Of a DNA stretch of 64,000 nucleotides, positions 28,551 to 37,500 are shown one piece after another (position 1 is the first letter of the stretch; the number at the start of each line of letters is the position of its first letter). This DNA is from Microbacterium sp. AZCO (GTDB lineage Bacteria; Actinomycetota; Actinomycetes; Actinomycetales; Microbacteriaceae), in contig NZ_CP154857.1 of NCBI RefSeq assembly GCF_039614715.1, forward strand, positions 1,612,001-1,676,000, read 5' to 3'. The notes under the pieces were generated by a model. The model searched no databases and was not told where the DNA came from. It saw only the letters and a program-made list of their open reading frames with translations. Position numbers and translations under genes: made by a program.

Positions 28551-28988
28551 GTGACACACGACCACGATCGCGACATCGAACGGCTCATCGTCGCGGCGCA
28601 TGCCCTCACCCGCGTGGCTGCGCTCGAGACACGCAACGAGACGCCCGCGGCCCAGTGGCGGACGCTGACGATACTCCGGGACCGCGGCCCGCTCCGCGTC
28701 GGCGAGATCGCAAGCCTCAGCCGGGTGACCCAGCCCGGCATGACGCGGCTTGTCGGCCAGATGACCGAGGCGGGACTCATCGAGCGATCGACGGATGCCT
28801 CGGACTCGCGCGTGACGATCGTGTCGGTCACTCCCCTCGGCCTCGAGGCTCTCGACACGTGGCTCGTGCAGCTGACGGCCGCCCTCGCGCCGCATTTCGA
28901 AGACCTCACCGACGAAGAATGGAGCGCTGTGCGCACGACCGCCGCCGTCCTCTCCCGCAAGATCCCCGCTGTGGAGGTCGCCCGATGA
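28551..28988 (+). CDS. MarR-family regulator
   Basis: The 145-residue protein has a winged helix with LRVGEIASLSRVTQPGMTRLVGQMTEAGLIERSTDASDSRVTIVSVTPLG (about 48-97), including the D-x-R wing motif of MarR. The GTG start six bases after TATACT was chosen; an earlier in-frame ATG would run through the promoter palindromes. It overlaps the MFS gene by four bases, so it probably controls that exporter and itself. It is divergent from livK. Confidence 0.87.
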   Translation: MTHDHDRDIERLIVAAHALTRVAALETRNETPAAQWRTLTILRDRGPLRVGEIASLSRVTQPGMTRLVGQMTEAGLIERSTDASDSRVTIVSVTPLGLEALDTWLVQLTAALAPHFEDLTDEEWSAVRTTAAVLSRKIPAVEVAR

Positions 28989-30211
28989 GCGCCGCCACCG
29001 GAACCGCCGTCTGGCGCCAGCCCGGGCAGGTGTGGGCCGTCGCCTTCGCGTGCGTCGTCGCCTTCATGGGCATCGGCCTCGTCGACCCGATCCTCCCGGT
29101 CATCGCCGACTCGCTGCAGGCGAGCCCCGTGCAGACCGAGCTGCTCTTCACGAGCTACCTGCTGGTGACGGGTCTCGCGATGCTCGTCACGAGCTGGATC
29201 TCGAGCCGCATCGGAGCGAAGGCCACGCTGCTCACGGGGCTCGGCCTCATCGTCGTCTTCGCGCTCCTCTGCGCCCTGAGCGGCAGCGTCGACGCGATCA
29301 TCGCGTTCCGCGCCGGCTGGGGTCTCGGCAACGCCCTCTTCATCTCGACGGCGCTCGCGACGATCGTGGGCGCCGCGTCAGGCGGCAGCGGTGCGGCGAT
29401 CATCCTCTACGAGGCGGCCCTCGGCCTCGGCATCGCGATCGGCCCGCTGCTCGGCGGCATCCTCGGCGAGGTCAGCTGGCGCGGCCCCTTCTTCGGCGTC
29501 GTCGCCCTCATGGCGATCGCGTTCATCGCGGTGCTGACGCTCCTGCGCGGTCCCTTCGAGAAGCGTCAGCCGGTGCCGCTGTCCGCGCCGTTCCGCGCGC
29601 TGCGTCGCCCCGCGCTGGCGATCCTCGCGATCGCCGCGCTGTTCTACAACATCGGCTTCTTCGTGCTGCTGGCGTTCTCGCCGTTCCCGCTCGGATTCGG
29701 CGCGCTCGGCATCGGCCTGACGTTCTTCGGCTGGGGCGTGGCCCTCGCCGTCACGAGCGTCTGGGTCGCCCCGCTCCTGCTGCGGCGCCTCGCCCGCACG
29801 ACGGTGATGCTGATCGTGCTGCCGCTCCTCGCGGTCGACATGTTCGCCGCCGCGCTCTTCGTCGCGAATGCGGCGGCCCTCGTGACGTGCATCGTCGTCG
29901 GGGGACTCCTCCTGGGCATCATGAACACGGTGCTGACGGAGTCGGTCATGGAGGCGACGGACTACCCGCGCGCCGTGGCGTCGTCGGCCTACTCGGCCGT
30001 CCGGTTCCTCGGCGGTGCCGCCGCTCCCCCGATCGCGGCGCTCCTGTGGCACGCCTTCAACGCCTCCGTGCCCTATGTGTTCGCCGGGATCTCGGTGCTC
30101 ATCGCGGCGGGCACGCTCGCGGTGGGGCGTCGCGCCCTGCGCCACATCGATGCGATCGAGGCGGATGCCGGCGACGAAGCGGCCTCCGTCCTGGTGGGAG
30201 ACGCCGCCTGA
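28985..30211 (+). CDS. MFS drug/metabolite exporter
   Basis: The 408-residue major facilitator protein has about 12 hydrophobic helices. The first is followed by MGIGLVDPILPVIADSLQASPVQTELLFTSYLLVTGLAML, and the loop after helix 2 has SWISSRIGAKATLLTGL, the motif A region. Helix 5 contains IGPLLGGILGE (motif C), typical of proton-driven drug exporters. Translational coupling to a MarR regulator supports an efflux role. A strong terminator follows 19 bases after the stop. Confidence 0.85.
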   Translation: MSAATGTAVWRQPGQVWAVAFACVVAFMGIGLVDPILPVIADSLQASPVQTELLFTSYLLVTGLAMLVTSWISSRIGAKATLLTGLGLIVVFALLCALSGSVDAIIAFRAGWGLGNALFISTALATIVGAASGGSGAAIILYEAALGLGIAIGPLLGGILGEVSWRGPFFGVVALMAIAFIAVLTLLRGPFEKRQPVPLSAPFRALRRPALAILAIAALFYNIGFFVLLAFSPFPLGFGALGIGLTFFGWGVALAVTSVWVAPLLLRRLARTTVMLIVLPLLAVDMFAAALFVANAAALVTCIVVGGLLLGIMNTVLTESVMEATDYPRAVASSAYSAVRFLGGAAAPPIAALLWHAFNASVPYVFAGISVLIAAGTLAVGRRALRHIDAIEADAGDEAASVLVGDAA

Positions 30212-30230
30212 CGGATCCCCCGACCCGAGG

Positions 30231-30264
30231 AGAGCCCCTGCCGTTTCGCAGGGGCTCTTCTTGT
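30231..30264 (+). terminator. Rho-independent terminator after marR-MFS
   Basis: AGAGCCCCTGC (30231-30241) and GCAGGGGCTCT (30248-30258) form a perfect 11-bp stem with a CGTTTC loop, followed by TCTTGTCT. Confidence 0.8.
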
Positions 30265-30321
30265 CTGCCCGCGTCGGGCCCGCGCCAGGCCGAGCCTGGG
30301 GCCGCCGGAACTCGGGAATGA

Positions 30322-30353
30322 GAGAAGGGCCCCGCTCGCGCGGGGCCCTTCTC
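30322..30353 (-). terminator. Hairpin terminator after tRNA-Lys
   Basis: GAGAAGGGCCCCGC and GCGGGGCCCTTCTC form a perfect 14-bp stem with a TCGC loop, seven bases beyond the 3' end of the tRNA gene. There is no U-tract on that side. Confidence 0.65.
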
Positions 30354-30359
30354 AGTGTG

Positions 30360-30432
30360 TGCACCCCCTGGGACTCGAACCCAGAACCCACTGATTAAGA
30401 GTCAGTTGCTCTGCCGATTGAGCTAGAGGTGC
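30360..30432 (-). tRNA. tRNA-Lys (anticodon CTT)
   Basis: The 73-base minus-strand sequence folds as a cloverleaf: acceptor GCACCTC with GGGGTGC and discriminator A, D arm with AGCTCAATCGGCAGAGC, anticodon loop CTCTTAA giving anticodon CTT, and T arm GGGTTCGAGTCCC. CCA is not encoded. A weak TAACGT box at 30463-30468 could be its -10. Confidence 0.95.
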
Positions 30433-30513
30433 ATCCGTTCGCACGGGGCGAACCGAGGGACCACGTTACCTCACGATCCGGCTACATGGAAATCGAGGCA
30501 TCCACCGTCGAAG

Positions 30514-30519
30514 TATCCT
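30514..30519 (+). promoter_or_regulatory. Leaderless-type -10 box TATCCT
   Basis: TATCCT, seven bases (TGAAGAC), then the GTG start of the HisN-like gene at 30527. Confidence 0.5.
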
Positions 30520-30526
30520 TGAAGAC

Positions 30527-31375
30527 GTGCCCTTCCCCCTCAGCTCGCAGCGCTTCGACGCGCCCTTCGAAGGGGACCTCCGCGACGATCTCGCACTCGC
30601 TCTGCGGCTCGCCGACGCGGCGGACGCGGCATCCATGTCCCGCTTCGACGCGCCCGATCTCGACGTGCGCACCAAGTCCGACTCCTCGCCCGTGACCGAG
30701 GCCGACCTCGCGACGGAACGTGCCATTCGCGGCATCCTCGAGTCGGAGCGACCGGCCGACGGGATCTTCGGCGAGGAGTACGGCGTCAGCGGCGACTCGG
30801 CGCGGCAGTGGATCATCGACCCGATCGACGGCACCGCGAACTACCTCAAGGGTATCCCGATGTGGGCCACCCTCATCGCGCTCAGCATCGACGGCATCCC
30901 GCGCGTCGGCGTCGTGAGCCAGCCCGCCATCGGGCGACGCTGGTGGGCGGCCTCCGGTCTCGGCGCCTGGACGAACGCCTCCGGCGGCGGCACGCGCCGT
31001 ATCCGCACGAGCGGCGTCGACGCCGTCGCCGAGGCGAGCGTCAGCTTCCAGAGCATCGCGCAGTGGCGGGATGCCGGACAGCTCGACGCGCTCGAACGTC
31101 TCACGTCCGCCGTGTGGCGCGACCGCGGCTACGGCGACGCGTGGCCGTACATGCTCCTCGCGGAAGGCCGTCTCGAGCTCGTCGCCGAGTTCGACGTCAA
31201 GGAGTACGACATCGCCGCTCACATCCCCATCGTGACCGAGGCCGGCGGCCGGTTCACGGCCTTCAGCGGCGCCGACTCCCTCTCCGACCGCTCGTCGCTC
31301 GCCACGAACGGCCTGCTGCACGACGCCTTCCTCGACCTCCTGCATCCCCCCGCCCCCACGGAGACCCCTCGATGA
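30527..31375 (+). CDS. hisN: Inositol-monophosphatase-family phosphatase, HisN-like
   Basis: The 282-residue Mg2+-dependent phosphatase has the metal-binding glutamate in GIFGEEYG and the family signature WIIDPIDGTANYLKG (about 92-106), plus YGDAWPYMLLAEGRLELVAEFDVKEYDIAAHIPIVTEAGG near the C-terminus. The wording of these motifs fits the actinobacterial histidinol-phosphate phosphatase branch, which replaces the HAD- or PHP-type enzyme in histidine synthesis. An inositol- or AMP-phosphatase role cannot be excluded. It is leaderless-type and overlaps the next gene by four bases. Confidence 0.8.
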   Translation: MPFPLSSQRFDAPFEGDLRDDLALALRLADAADAASMSRFDAPDLDVRTKSDSSPVTEADLATERAIRGILESERPADGIFGEEYGVSGDSARQWIIDPIDGTANYLKGIPMWATLIALSIDGIPRVGVVSQPAIGRRWWAASGLGAWTNASGGGTRRIRTSGVDAVAEASVSFQSIAQWRDAGQLDALERLTSAVWRDRGYGDAWPYMLLAEGRLELVAEFDVKEYDIAAHIPIVTEAGGRFTAFSGADSLSDRSSLATNGLLHDAFLDLLHPPAPTETPR

Positions 31376-31950
31376 CCCGACTCCTCCCGCGGTTCGTCGC
31401 GATCGGCACGATCGCGGCGACCGCTCTCTTGGCGAGCGCGTGCTCGTCGCCCGCCCCCGAACCCACACCCGAGCCGACCAAGACCGTCGAGGTCACGCCG
31501 ACGGCGGGCCCGGAGGCGACCCCCACGCCGACCGCCGACGCCGGCGCGCCCGACACCCCGACCTGCGAGACGATCATCCCGAAGGCGACGGTCGCCGACT
31601 TCACATCGCTCGGGTGGGACTATCTGAGCGACCCGTTCTCGGTCGGCGGCGTCGATCTCGCCGACGGCGTCCAGTGCATCTGGGGCGACTTCAACACCGG
31701 GAGCGCGCCGCAGATCTTCGGCTGGGCGGCCATCACCAAGGCGAAGGCCCAGACGGCGCAGGATGCGCTCGTGGCCGAAGGCTGGCGCGTCGAGGAATCG
31801 CCCGACGGCGTGTACGTGACGCAGAGCACCGATGATGCCACCGCGACGGATGCGGAGGGCTACGGCCTCACCTACCTCTTCGGCGACGGCTGGGTGAAGT
31901 ACGCCGACACGAAGCAGGGCCTCGTCCTCATCGAGTGGCCGCCGAGCTGA
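31372..31950 (+). CDS. Lipoprotein with proline/threonine-rich linker
   Basis: The 192-residue product starts MTRLLPRFVAIGTIAATALL and has lipobox ASAC near residue 24, followed by a 45-residue P/T/E-rich linker and a globular part of about 120 residues (CETIIPKATVADFTSLGW onward) with two cysteines that may pair. I do not recognise the domain. It overlaps the HisN-like gene by four bases. The linker would hold the globular domain away from the membrane. Confidence 0.75.
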   Translation: MTRLLPRFVAIGTIAATALLASACSSPAPEPTPEPTKTVEVTPTAGPEATPTPTADAGAPDTPTCETIIPKATVADFTSLGWDYLSDPFSVGGVDLADGVQCIWGDFNTGSAPQIFGWAAITKAKAQTAQDALVAEGWRVEESPDGVYVTQSTDDATATDAEGYGLTYLFGDGWVKYADTKQGLVLIEWPPS

Positions 31951-32007
31951 GGCGACGACCGCAGTCCGGTTCGTGACGGACGGCCCGCCCGCGCCGCACG
32001 AGCGGGT

Positions 32008-32013
32008 TAGCCT
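32008..32013 (+). promoter_or_regulatory. Probable -10 box TAGCCT of the second MFS gene
   Basis: TAGCCT lies 61 bases before the chosen TTG start, leaving a leader that contains AGGACC as ribosome binding site. Confidence 0.35.
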
Positions 32014-32074
32014 AGGAGTGGATGCCGCGCCGCAGCATCCACTCCCCCTCTCATCACGACCGACAGGACCCCGT

Positions 32075-33427
32075 TTGTCGCGCTCGACCGGCCTCGATGC
32101 GCCGGGCTGGCGTACCTGGACGGTGTGGACGATCGGTGTCCTCGCGTACGTCGTCGCGATCGTCAACCGCACGTCGCTGTCGTCGGTCGGGGTGGATGCC
32201 GCCGTCCGGTTCGACGCCGACGCGTCGACGCTGTCGATGTTCGCCGTCATCCAGCTCGCGGTGTACGGCGGGATGCAGATCCCCGTGGGCATCCTTCTCG
32301 ACCGGTTCGGCGCGCGGCCCATCATCACGATCGGCATGGTCCTCATGGCGATCGGCCAGGGGGTCATGGCCTTCGCCGACGTCGTGAGCATCGGCATCGT
32401 CGCCCGGGTGCTCATCGGTGCGGGTGACGCGGCGGTGTTCCCGAGCGTCCTCCGCGTCATCGCGACGTGGTTCCCGCAGCAGCGCGCGCCGCTGCTCGTG
32501 CAGCTGACCGGCATCATCGGCCAGTTCGGCCAGATCATCGCCGTCGTGCCGCTCGCTGCGCTCCTGCACGCGACGTCGTGGACCGTCGCGTTCGGCAGTC
32601 TCGCGGGCCTCGCCGTCCTGTTCGCCATCCTGACGTTCGCGGTCATCCGCAACCGTCCCCCCGAACGCGCGTCCGATCCGGTCGACGTGTCGGTCAACAC
32701 CGACACCGGAGCCGTGCGGGTCGTCCGGTCGTCGGCCGACCTGCGCGAGGGGTTCAGGGAGTCGTGGGGGCATCCCGCGACCCGCCTCGGCTTCTGGTCG
32801 CACTTCACGACCCCCTTCGCCGGCACCGCGTTCATGCTCCTGTGGGGCTTCCCGTTCCTCACGGCGGGCGAGGGCCTCACACCCGCGCAGGCGTCGTTCG
32901 TCATGACGTCGTTCGTCGTCTTCGGCATCGTGCTCGGACCGGTGATCGGCGCCCTGTCGAGCCGGCACCCCACGCGACGCTCACGGTGGCTCGTACTCCC
33001 GACTGTCGCGTTCCAGGCGGTCATGTGGATCATCGTGATCCTGTGGCCCACCGCGGCTCCCGTGTGGCTGCTCCTGATCCTGATGTTCGCGCTCGCGACG
33101 GGCGGTCCCGCCTCGATGATCGCGTTCGACCACGCGCGCACCTTCAATCCCAGCCACCGGCTGAGCACCGCGACCGGCATCGTGAACGGCGGCGGCTTCA
33201 TCGCAGCCCTCATCGCGATCCTCTTCATCGGCATCGCCCTCGATCTGCAGGGCGCCGGCACCCCCGCGACCTATTCGCTCGACGCCTTCCGCATGGCCTT
33301 CCTCACGCAGATCCCGCTCTGGCTCGTCGGGTCGGTCGCGATCATCGTCGAGCGCGCCCGCACCGTGCGGCACATCGGCGGCGTCGGCAACTTCCCGCAC
33401 GATCGCGGTCGCGGAGGCGACGGATAG
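32075..33427 (+). CDS. MFS transporter
   Basis: The 450-residue protein has about 12 hydrophobic helices with motif A-like GILLDRFGARPIITIGM after helix 2 and ARVLIGAGDAAVFPSVLRVIATWFPQQRAP in helix 4 and the following loop, which resembles the anion:cation symporter or nitrate/organic-acid branch. The substrate is unknown. The TTG start was chosen because AGGACC lies about six bases upstream and the residues before it read as low-quality proline-rich sequence. The hydrophilic end (NFPHDRGRGGDG) is cytosolic. Confidence 0.75.
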   Translation: MSRSTGLDAPGWRTWTVWTIGVLAYVVAIVNRTSLSSVGVDAAVRFDADASTLSMFAVIQLAVYGGMQIPVGILLDRFGARPIITIGMVLMAIGQGVMAFADVVSIGIVARVLIGAGDAAVFPSVLRVIATWFPQQRAPLLVQLTGIIGQFGQIIAVVPLAALLHATSWTVAFGSLAGLAVLFAILTFAVIRNRPPERASDPVDVSVNTDTGAVRVVRSSADLREGFRESWGHPATRLGFWSHFTTPFAGTAFMLLWGFPFLTAGEGLTPAQASFVMTSFVVFGIVLGPVIGALSSRHPTRRSRWLVLPTVAFQAVMWIIVILWPTAAPVWLLLILMFALATGGPASMIAFDHARTFNPSHRLSTATGIVNGGGFIAALIAILFIGIALDLQGAGTPATYSLDAFRMAFLTQIPLWLVGSVAIIVERARTVRHIGGVGNFPHDRGRGGDG

Positions 33428-33453
33428 TTCGGGATGCCGCGCAGCCGACGCCT

Positions 33454-33472
33454 CGCCCCTCCCCCGGGGGCG
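33454..33472. terminator. GC hairpin between convergent MFS and ggt genes
   Basis: CGCCCC and GGGGCG form a 6-bp stem in the 46-base gap between the two stop codons. There is no U-tract. Confidence 0.3.
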
Positions 33473-33473
33473 G

Positions 33474-35294
33474 TCAGTTGGCCGGCTGGACCACCAGTCC
33501 CGTCCCTCCGCCGCGACGCACAGGTTCTGCGACCGCCGTCATGAGACCGTTCGGCGACACCTCGATGGCCGCGACCGCGCCGATCTCGGCCATGGTCGTG
33601 AACTGATGCCCGAACGGCGTGAGCTGCGCCTGATACGCCGCCAGGAAAGCCGGCTCAGCGGCCACCGCGGCCGTGTTGCGCTGGGATGCCCGCGGAGCAG
33701 CCACGGCCTGAGGAAGGGTCATGCCGAGGTCGATGCGGTTGACCAGCACCTGCGTCACCGTCGTGATGATGGTCGAGCCGCCCGGTGAGCCGACGACGTA
33801 GCGCACGGCGCCGTGATCGAGCACGATCGTGGGCGACATCGACGAGCGAGGACGCTTACCCGCTGCGGGAAGGTTCGGATCGGTCGGGCTCGCCGGCGCG
33901 AAGTTGAAGTCGGTGAGCTCGTTGTTGAGCAGGAAGCCTCGGCCCGGCACGGTCATGCCCGACCCGCCCGTCTGCTCGATCGTGAGCGTGTACGCCACGG
34001 CATTGCCCCAGCGATCGACCACCGACAGGTGGGTCGTCGAGATGTTCTCGGTGTCCGGCTGCGCGGCGGCGGCCGCGGCCAGGCATCCGCTCGCATCCAG
34101 CGGCGCTGCCGCGACGGGCTTCACGGAGGCGGCGTCCGGGTCGATGACGCAGGCCCGTGCGTCCGCGAACCCCTGGCTGAGCAGGGTCTCGGTCGGCACA
34201 TCGACGAACGCCGGGTCTCCGACATAGGCGCCGCGGTCGGCGAACGCGTGGGCGGTCGCCTCCAGGTAGAGGTGCAGGCTCTGCGGCGTGTTCGCGGCCG
34301 AGAGATCGAAGTTCTCGAGGATGTTCAGCGATTCGCCGACCGTCGTCCCACCCGACGACGACGGCGCCATGCCGTACACGTCGAGACCCCGGTAGTCGAT
34401 CCGCGTGGGCGCCTGCTCACGCACGGAGTAGTTGGCGATGTCTTCCGCCGTCATGGATCCCGGGTAGGCGGGAAGCTGCGCGCCGGCGACGGTCTGCGGA
34501 TGCTGCACGACGGACGCGATCTCGTCGGCGATCGCGCCCCGGTAGAAGGCGTCCGTGCCGCGCAGCGAGATCTCCCGCAGCGTCCGTGCGAGATCGGGGT
34601 TGGTGAAGGTCGAGCCGACGGCGGGCGGCGCGCCGTTCGGGAGGAAGAGCGCCGCTGTCGCGGGGAACTGCGCGAACCGCTTCTGATTGTCGGCCGTCTG
34701 CTGCGCGAACGTCGCGTCGACCCGGAACCCGCGCGTTGCGAGGAGGACGGCCGGCTTGAGCATGTCCTTCAGCGAGCGCGTGCCGAACCGGTCGAGAGCC
34801 GTCTGCCAGGTCGCGAGCGTGCCGGGCACGCCGACCGAAAGCCCCGACGAGACCGCGTCCGCGAACGCATACGGCTTCCCCGTCGCCATGTCGATGAACG
34901 ACGTCGATGTCATGCCGGCCGGCGCCGTCTCGCGTCCGTCGATGGTGGAGACGGTGCCGGTCGCTGCGTCGAAGTACACGAAGTACCCGCCCCCGCCGAT
35001 TCCCGCGCTGTACGGCTCCGTGACACCCAGGGCCGCCGCGGTCGCGACAGCGGCGTCGGCCGCGTTGCCGCCCTTGCGCAGCACCTCGAGGCCTGCTGCG
35101 CTCGCCTCGGCATCCACCGATGCGACGGCCCCTCCATAGCCGACCGAGGTCGACGGAGCGGGAGGCGCGGGCCTTCCCGCCGGGACCGAGGACTGCGTCC
35201 CGGACGCGGGGGTCGCGAAGGCGCCGAGCACGAGAGCGGCGCTCACCGTGACGACGGCGGCGGCGCGGACAGGACGATGGGCGACGGTGACCAT
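33474..35294 (-). CDS. ggt: Gamma-glutamyltransferase
   Basis: The 606-residue Ntn hydrolase precursor cleaves itself before the catalytic threonine in NISTTHLSVVDRWGNAVAYTLT (about residue 410) to give large and small subunits. An N-terminal signal peptide (AAVVTVSAALVLGAFATPASG) exports it. GIGGGGYFVYFDAATG, DGRETAPAGMT and the small-subunit loop SMSPTIVLDHG and GSPGGSTIITTV line the glutamyl site. It transfers or hydrolyses gamma-glutamyl groups, for example from glutathione. ATG is preceded by a G-rich GGGGGG about six bases away. Confidence 0.93.
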   Translation of the reverse strand: MVTVAHRPVRAAAVVTVSAALVLGAFATPASGTQSSVPAGRPAPPAPSTSVGYGGAVASVDAEASAAGLEVLRKGGNAADAAVATAAALGVTEPYSAGIGGGGYFVYFDAATGTVSTIDGRETAPAGMTSTSFIDMATGKPYAFADAVSSGLSVGVPGTLATWQTALDRFGTRSLKDMLKPAVLLATRGFRVDATFAQQTADNQKRFAQFPATAALFLPNGAPPAVGSTFTNPDLARTLREISLRGTDAFYRGAIADEIASVVQHPQTVAGAQLPAYPGSMTAEDIANYSVREQAPTRIDYRGLDVYGMAPSSSGGTTVGESLNILENFDLSAANTPQSLHLYLEATAHAFADRGAYVGDPAFVDVPTETLLSQGFADARACVIDPDAASVKPVAAAPLDASGCLAAAAAAQPDTENISTTHLSVVDRWGNAVAYTLTIEQTGGSGMTVPGRGFLLNNELTDFNFAPASPTDPNLPAAGKRPRSSMSPTIVLDHGAVRYVVGSPGGSTIITTVTQVLVNRIDLGMTLPQAVAAPRASQRNTAAVAAEPAFLAAYQAQLTPFGHQFTTMAEIGAVAAIEVSPNGLMTAVAEPVRRGGGTGLVVQPAN

Positions 35295-35422
35295 GAAAGA
35301 CCCCCCAGGGAAGTTGGGTGGCGAGGGTCGATCTCCTCACCGTAGCCGCCCACCTGTGGGGCGGCAATGGGTCGGCTATGCGGCGTTGCGCTCGTCGACC
35401 GGCCTCGCGCAGGTCGGCCGGA

Positions 35423-35428
35423 TAGGCT
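35423..35428 (+). promoter_or_regulatory. Leaderless-type -10 box TAGGCT
   Basis: TAGGCT, eight bases (CGTTCTCC), then the ATG of the YaeQ gene. Confidence 0.45.
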
Positions 35429-35436
35429 CGTTCTCC

Positions 35437-35976
35437 ATGGCCATCGGCGCGACTGTCCACACGTTCACCGTGCAGCTGGCGGACGTCGATCGCGCGGTCT
35501 ACGACGAGCTGACGCTCCGCGTGGCGCGGCATCCCTCTGAGACGGACGCCTTCATGCTCACCCGCGTGCTCGCGTACTGCCTCGAGTACGAGGAGGGCAT
35601 CGCCTTCAGCGAGGGCCTCTCGGCGACGGACGAGCCCGCCGTGTACGTGCGCGATCTGACCGGCGCCCTGACCGCGTGGGTCGAAGTGGGCGCTCCGGAT
35701 GCCGCGCGCCTCCATGCCGGGAGCCTCGCGGCCGACCGGGTCGCCGTGTACACGCAGCGAGACCCTGCGAAGGTGGCGGCGCCGTGGGCCGGCAAGAAGA
35801 TCCACCGCGGCGAGGAGATCCCGCTCTACAGCTTCGACCCCGGATTCATCGACTCCGCCATCGCTCCGCTCGAGCGGCGCAACACGATGACCGTGTCGGT
35901 GATCGAGCGTCGGCTCTACCTCGAGCTGAACGGCGCGACGTTCGAGTCGGACATCCACGAGCAGCGGGCGGCCTGA
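35437..35976 (+). CDS. YaeQ-family protein
   Basis: The 179-residue protein matches YaeQ over its length: MAIGATVHTFTVQLADVDRAVYDELTLRVARHPSET, then MLTRVLAYCLEYEEGIAFSEGLS, EPAVYVRDLTGALTAWVEVGAPDAARLHAGS and a C-terminal ERRLYLELNG. The E-V and D-A-A region belongs to a PD-(D/E)xK nuclease-like fold. The cellular role is not settled. The start follows a TAGGCT box by eight bases. Confidence 0.88.
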   Translation: MAIGATVHTFTVQLADVDRAVYDELTLRVARHPSETDAFMLTRVLAYCLEYEEGIAFSEGLSATDEPAVYVRDLTGALTAWVEVGAPDAARLHAGSLAADRVAVYTQRDPAKVAAPWAGKKIHRGEEIPLYSFDPGFIDSAIAPLERRNTMTVSVIERRLYLELNGATFESDIHEQRAA

Positions 35977-35990
35977 CGAGCCGGCGGCGG

Positions 35991-36045
35991 CGCGGTGCGT
36001 CGGGGCCGGCAGCGCGGTGCGTGAGCGCCGCCGGGCGCGGTGCGT
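35991..36045. repeat. Three short direct repeats, 22-23 bp apart
   Basis: CGCGGTGCGT occurs at 35991, 36013 and 36036 in the gap between the YaeQ and amine oxidase genes, with partly conserved GCCGGGCG spacers. It may be a small slippage array. Confidence 0.4.
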
Positions 36046-36084
36046 GAGCAGCGCCGGGCGCGTCGCGTGGGCACCGCGAACCGA

Positions 36085-36090
36085 TAGCGT
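36085..36090 (+). promoter_or_regulatory. Probable -10 box TAGCGT of the amine oxidase gene
   Basis: TAGCGT lies 38 bases before the ATG at 36129, giving a leader that contains the AGGAG ribosome binding site. Confidence 0.35.
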
Positions 36091-36128
36091 CGGTGGGTGG
36101 GCGAGGCTCGCCCGGCGAGGAGAGCGCG

Positions 36129-37451
36129 ATGGAGCACTTCGACACGATCGTCGTCGGAGCGGGGGTGTCCGGGCTCACCGCGGCTCGACTGCTCACGCGA
36201 GGCGGGCAGCGAGTCGCCGTGCTCGAGGCGCGGGATCGCGTGGGCGGCCGTGTCTGGACGGTGCGGCACGAGGGGCACATCACCGATCTCGGGGCATCCT
36301 GGATCCACGGCATCACGGACAGCCCCGTCGCCGCGGCCGCGGAGGCGTTCGGCATGCCGACCGTCGAGTTCACGGTGGGCGGGTATCAGCCCGACAGCCG
36401 ACCCATCGCCTACTACGGTCCCGACGGGCGGCGATTGACGGATGCCGAGGCCCAGGCATTCATCGACGACATCCACGCCGTCGACGAGGCGCTGCTCTCC
36501 GTCGTCGCGGACTCGGATCGGGATGCCTCCTACCGCGACGTTACCGAGGGTGCCCTCGCACGGCAGGGGTGGGATCCCGAGCGGGTCGAGCGCGTGCGCG
36601 AGTACCTCGAGCACCGGTCGGAAGAGCAGTACGGCGCCTGGATCGAGGATCTCGCGGCGCATGGGCTCGACGACGACTCGATCGACGGCGACGAGGTCGT
36701 CTTCCCGGAGGGGTACGACCGCCTGCCCGCGCGGCTCGCCGACGGTCTCGACGTCCGCCTCACGCACGAGGTCTCGAGGGTCGCGTGGTCCCAGGACAGC
36801 GTGGTCGTGCGAAGCAGCCGCGGAGACTTCTCCGCAGACGCGGTCGTCGTGACTGTGCCCGTCGGCGTGCTGCAGTCCCCCGATTTCGTCATCGACCCGC
36901 CGCTCCCCGAGCCGGTCAGCGGCGCGCTGAACAGGCTGCGGATGAACGCATTCGAGAAGGTCGTGCTGAGATTCCCCTCGAAGTTCTGGGATGACGGCGT
37001 CTACGCGATCCGGCAGCAGGGACCGGAGGGCCGGTGGTGGCACTCCTGGTACGACCTCACCGCGCTGCACGGCGAACCGACCCTGCTCACCTTCGCGGCC
37101 GGTCCGGCTGCCGTCGAAACGCGGGACTGGAGCGAGGAGGAGATCGCGGAGTCGGTGGTCGCACAGCTGCGGCGCCTCTATCCGGACCGTGTCGAAGCAC
37201 CGACGCACATCATCGTCTCGGACTGGCAGGACGATCCGCTCTCGCACGGCTCCTACGCGTATATGACCGTCGGCTCGACGACGACCGATCACGACGACCT
37301 CGCGACGCCCGTCGGGGGCGTGCTGCACCTCGCGGGCGAGGCGACGTGGACCGACGACCCCGCGACGGTCTCCGCCGCGATGCTCTCGGGCCACCGCGCG
37401 GCCGAGCGCATCCTGCGTCGCGGCATCCCGATCCACGAGCTCTGGAGCTGA
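36129..37451 (+). CDS. Flavin-dependent amine oxidase
   Basis: The 440-residue flavoprotein starts with an FAD-binding Rossmann motif VVGAGVSGLTAARLL (about 7-21) and the second flavin motif LEARDRVGGRVWT. The C-terminal flavin contact is VLHLAGEATWTDDPATVSAAMLSGHRAAERIL. These are typical of monoamine/polyamine oxidases, which convert amines to aldehydes with release of ammonia and H2O2. The substrate is unknown. ATG has AGGAG seven bases upstream. It is the last gene before the accessory DNA. Confidence 0.87.
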   Translation: MEHFDTIVVGAGVSGLTAARLLTRGGQRVAVLEARDRVGGRVWTVRHEGHITDLGASWIHGITDSPVAAAAEAFGMPTVEFTVGGYQPDSRPIAYYGPDGRRLTDAEAQAFIDDIHAVDEALLSVVADSDRDASYRDVTEGALARQGWDPERVERVREYLEHRSEEQYGAWIEDLAAHGLDDDSIDGDEVVFPEGYDRLPARLADGLDVRLTHEVSRVAWSQDSVVVRSSRGDFSADAVVVTVPVGVLQSPDFVIDPPLPEPVSGALNRLRMNAFEKVVLRFPSKFWDDGVYAIRQQGPEGRWWHSWYDLTALHGEPTLLTFAAGPAAVETRDWSEEEIAESVVAQLRRLYPDRVEAPTHIIVSDWQDDPLSHGSYAYMTVGSTTTDHDDLATPVGGVLHLAGEATWTDDPATVSAAMLSGHRAAERILRRGIPIHELWS

Positions 37452-37462
37452 CCGCGCAGACG

Positions 37463-37500
37463 AGAAGAGCTCGAGCATCTTCCGAGGCTCGAGCCCTTCT
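37463..37500 (+). terminator. Hairpin terminator after the amine oxidase gene
   Basis: AGAAGAGCTCGAGC and GCTCGAGCCCTTCT form a 14-bp stem with one mismatch around a 10-base loop, 11 bases after the stop codon. Confidence 0.6.

Noticed and set aside
31219..33261. 680-codon minus-strand frame opposite the lipoprotein and MFS genes
   Set aside because: The translation is low-complexity R/T/M-rich and antisense to genes with clear signal peptide and helices.
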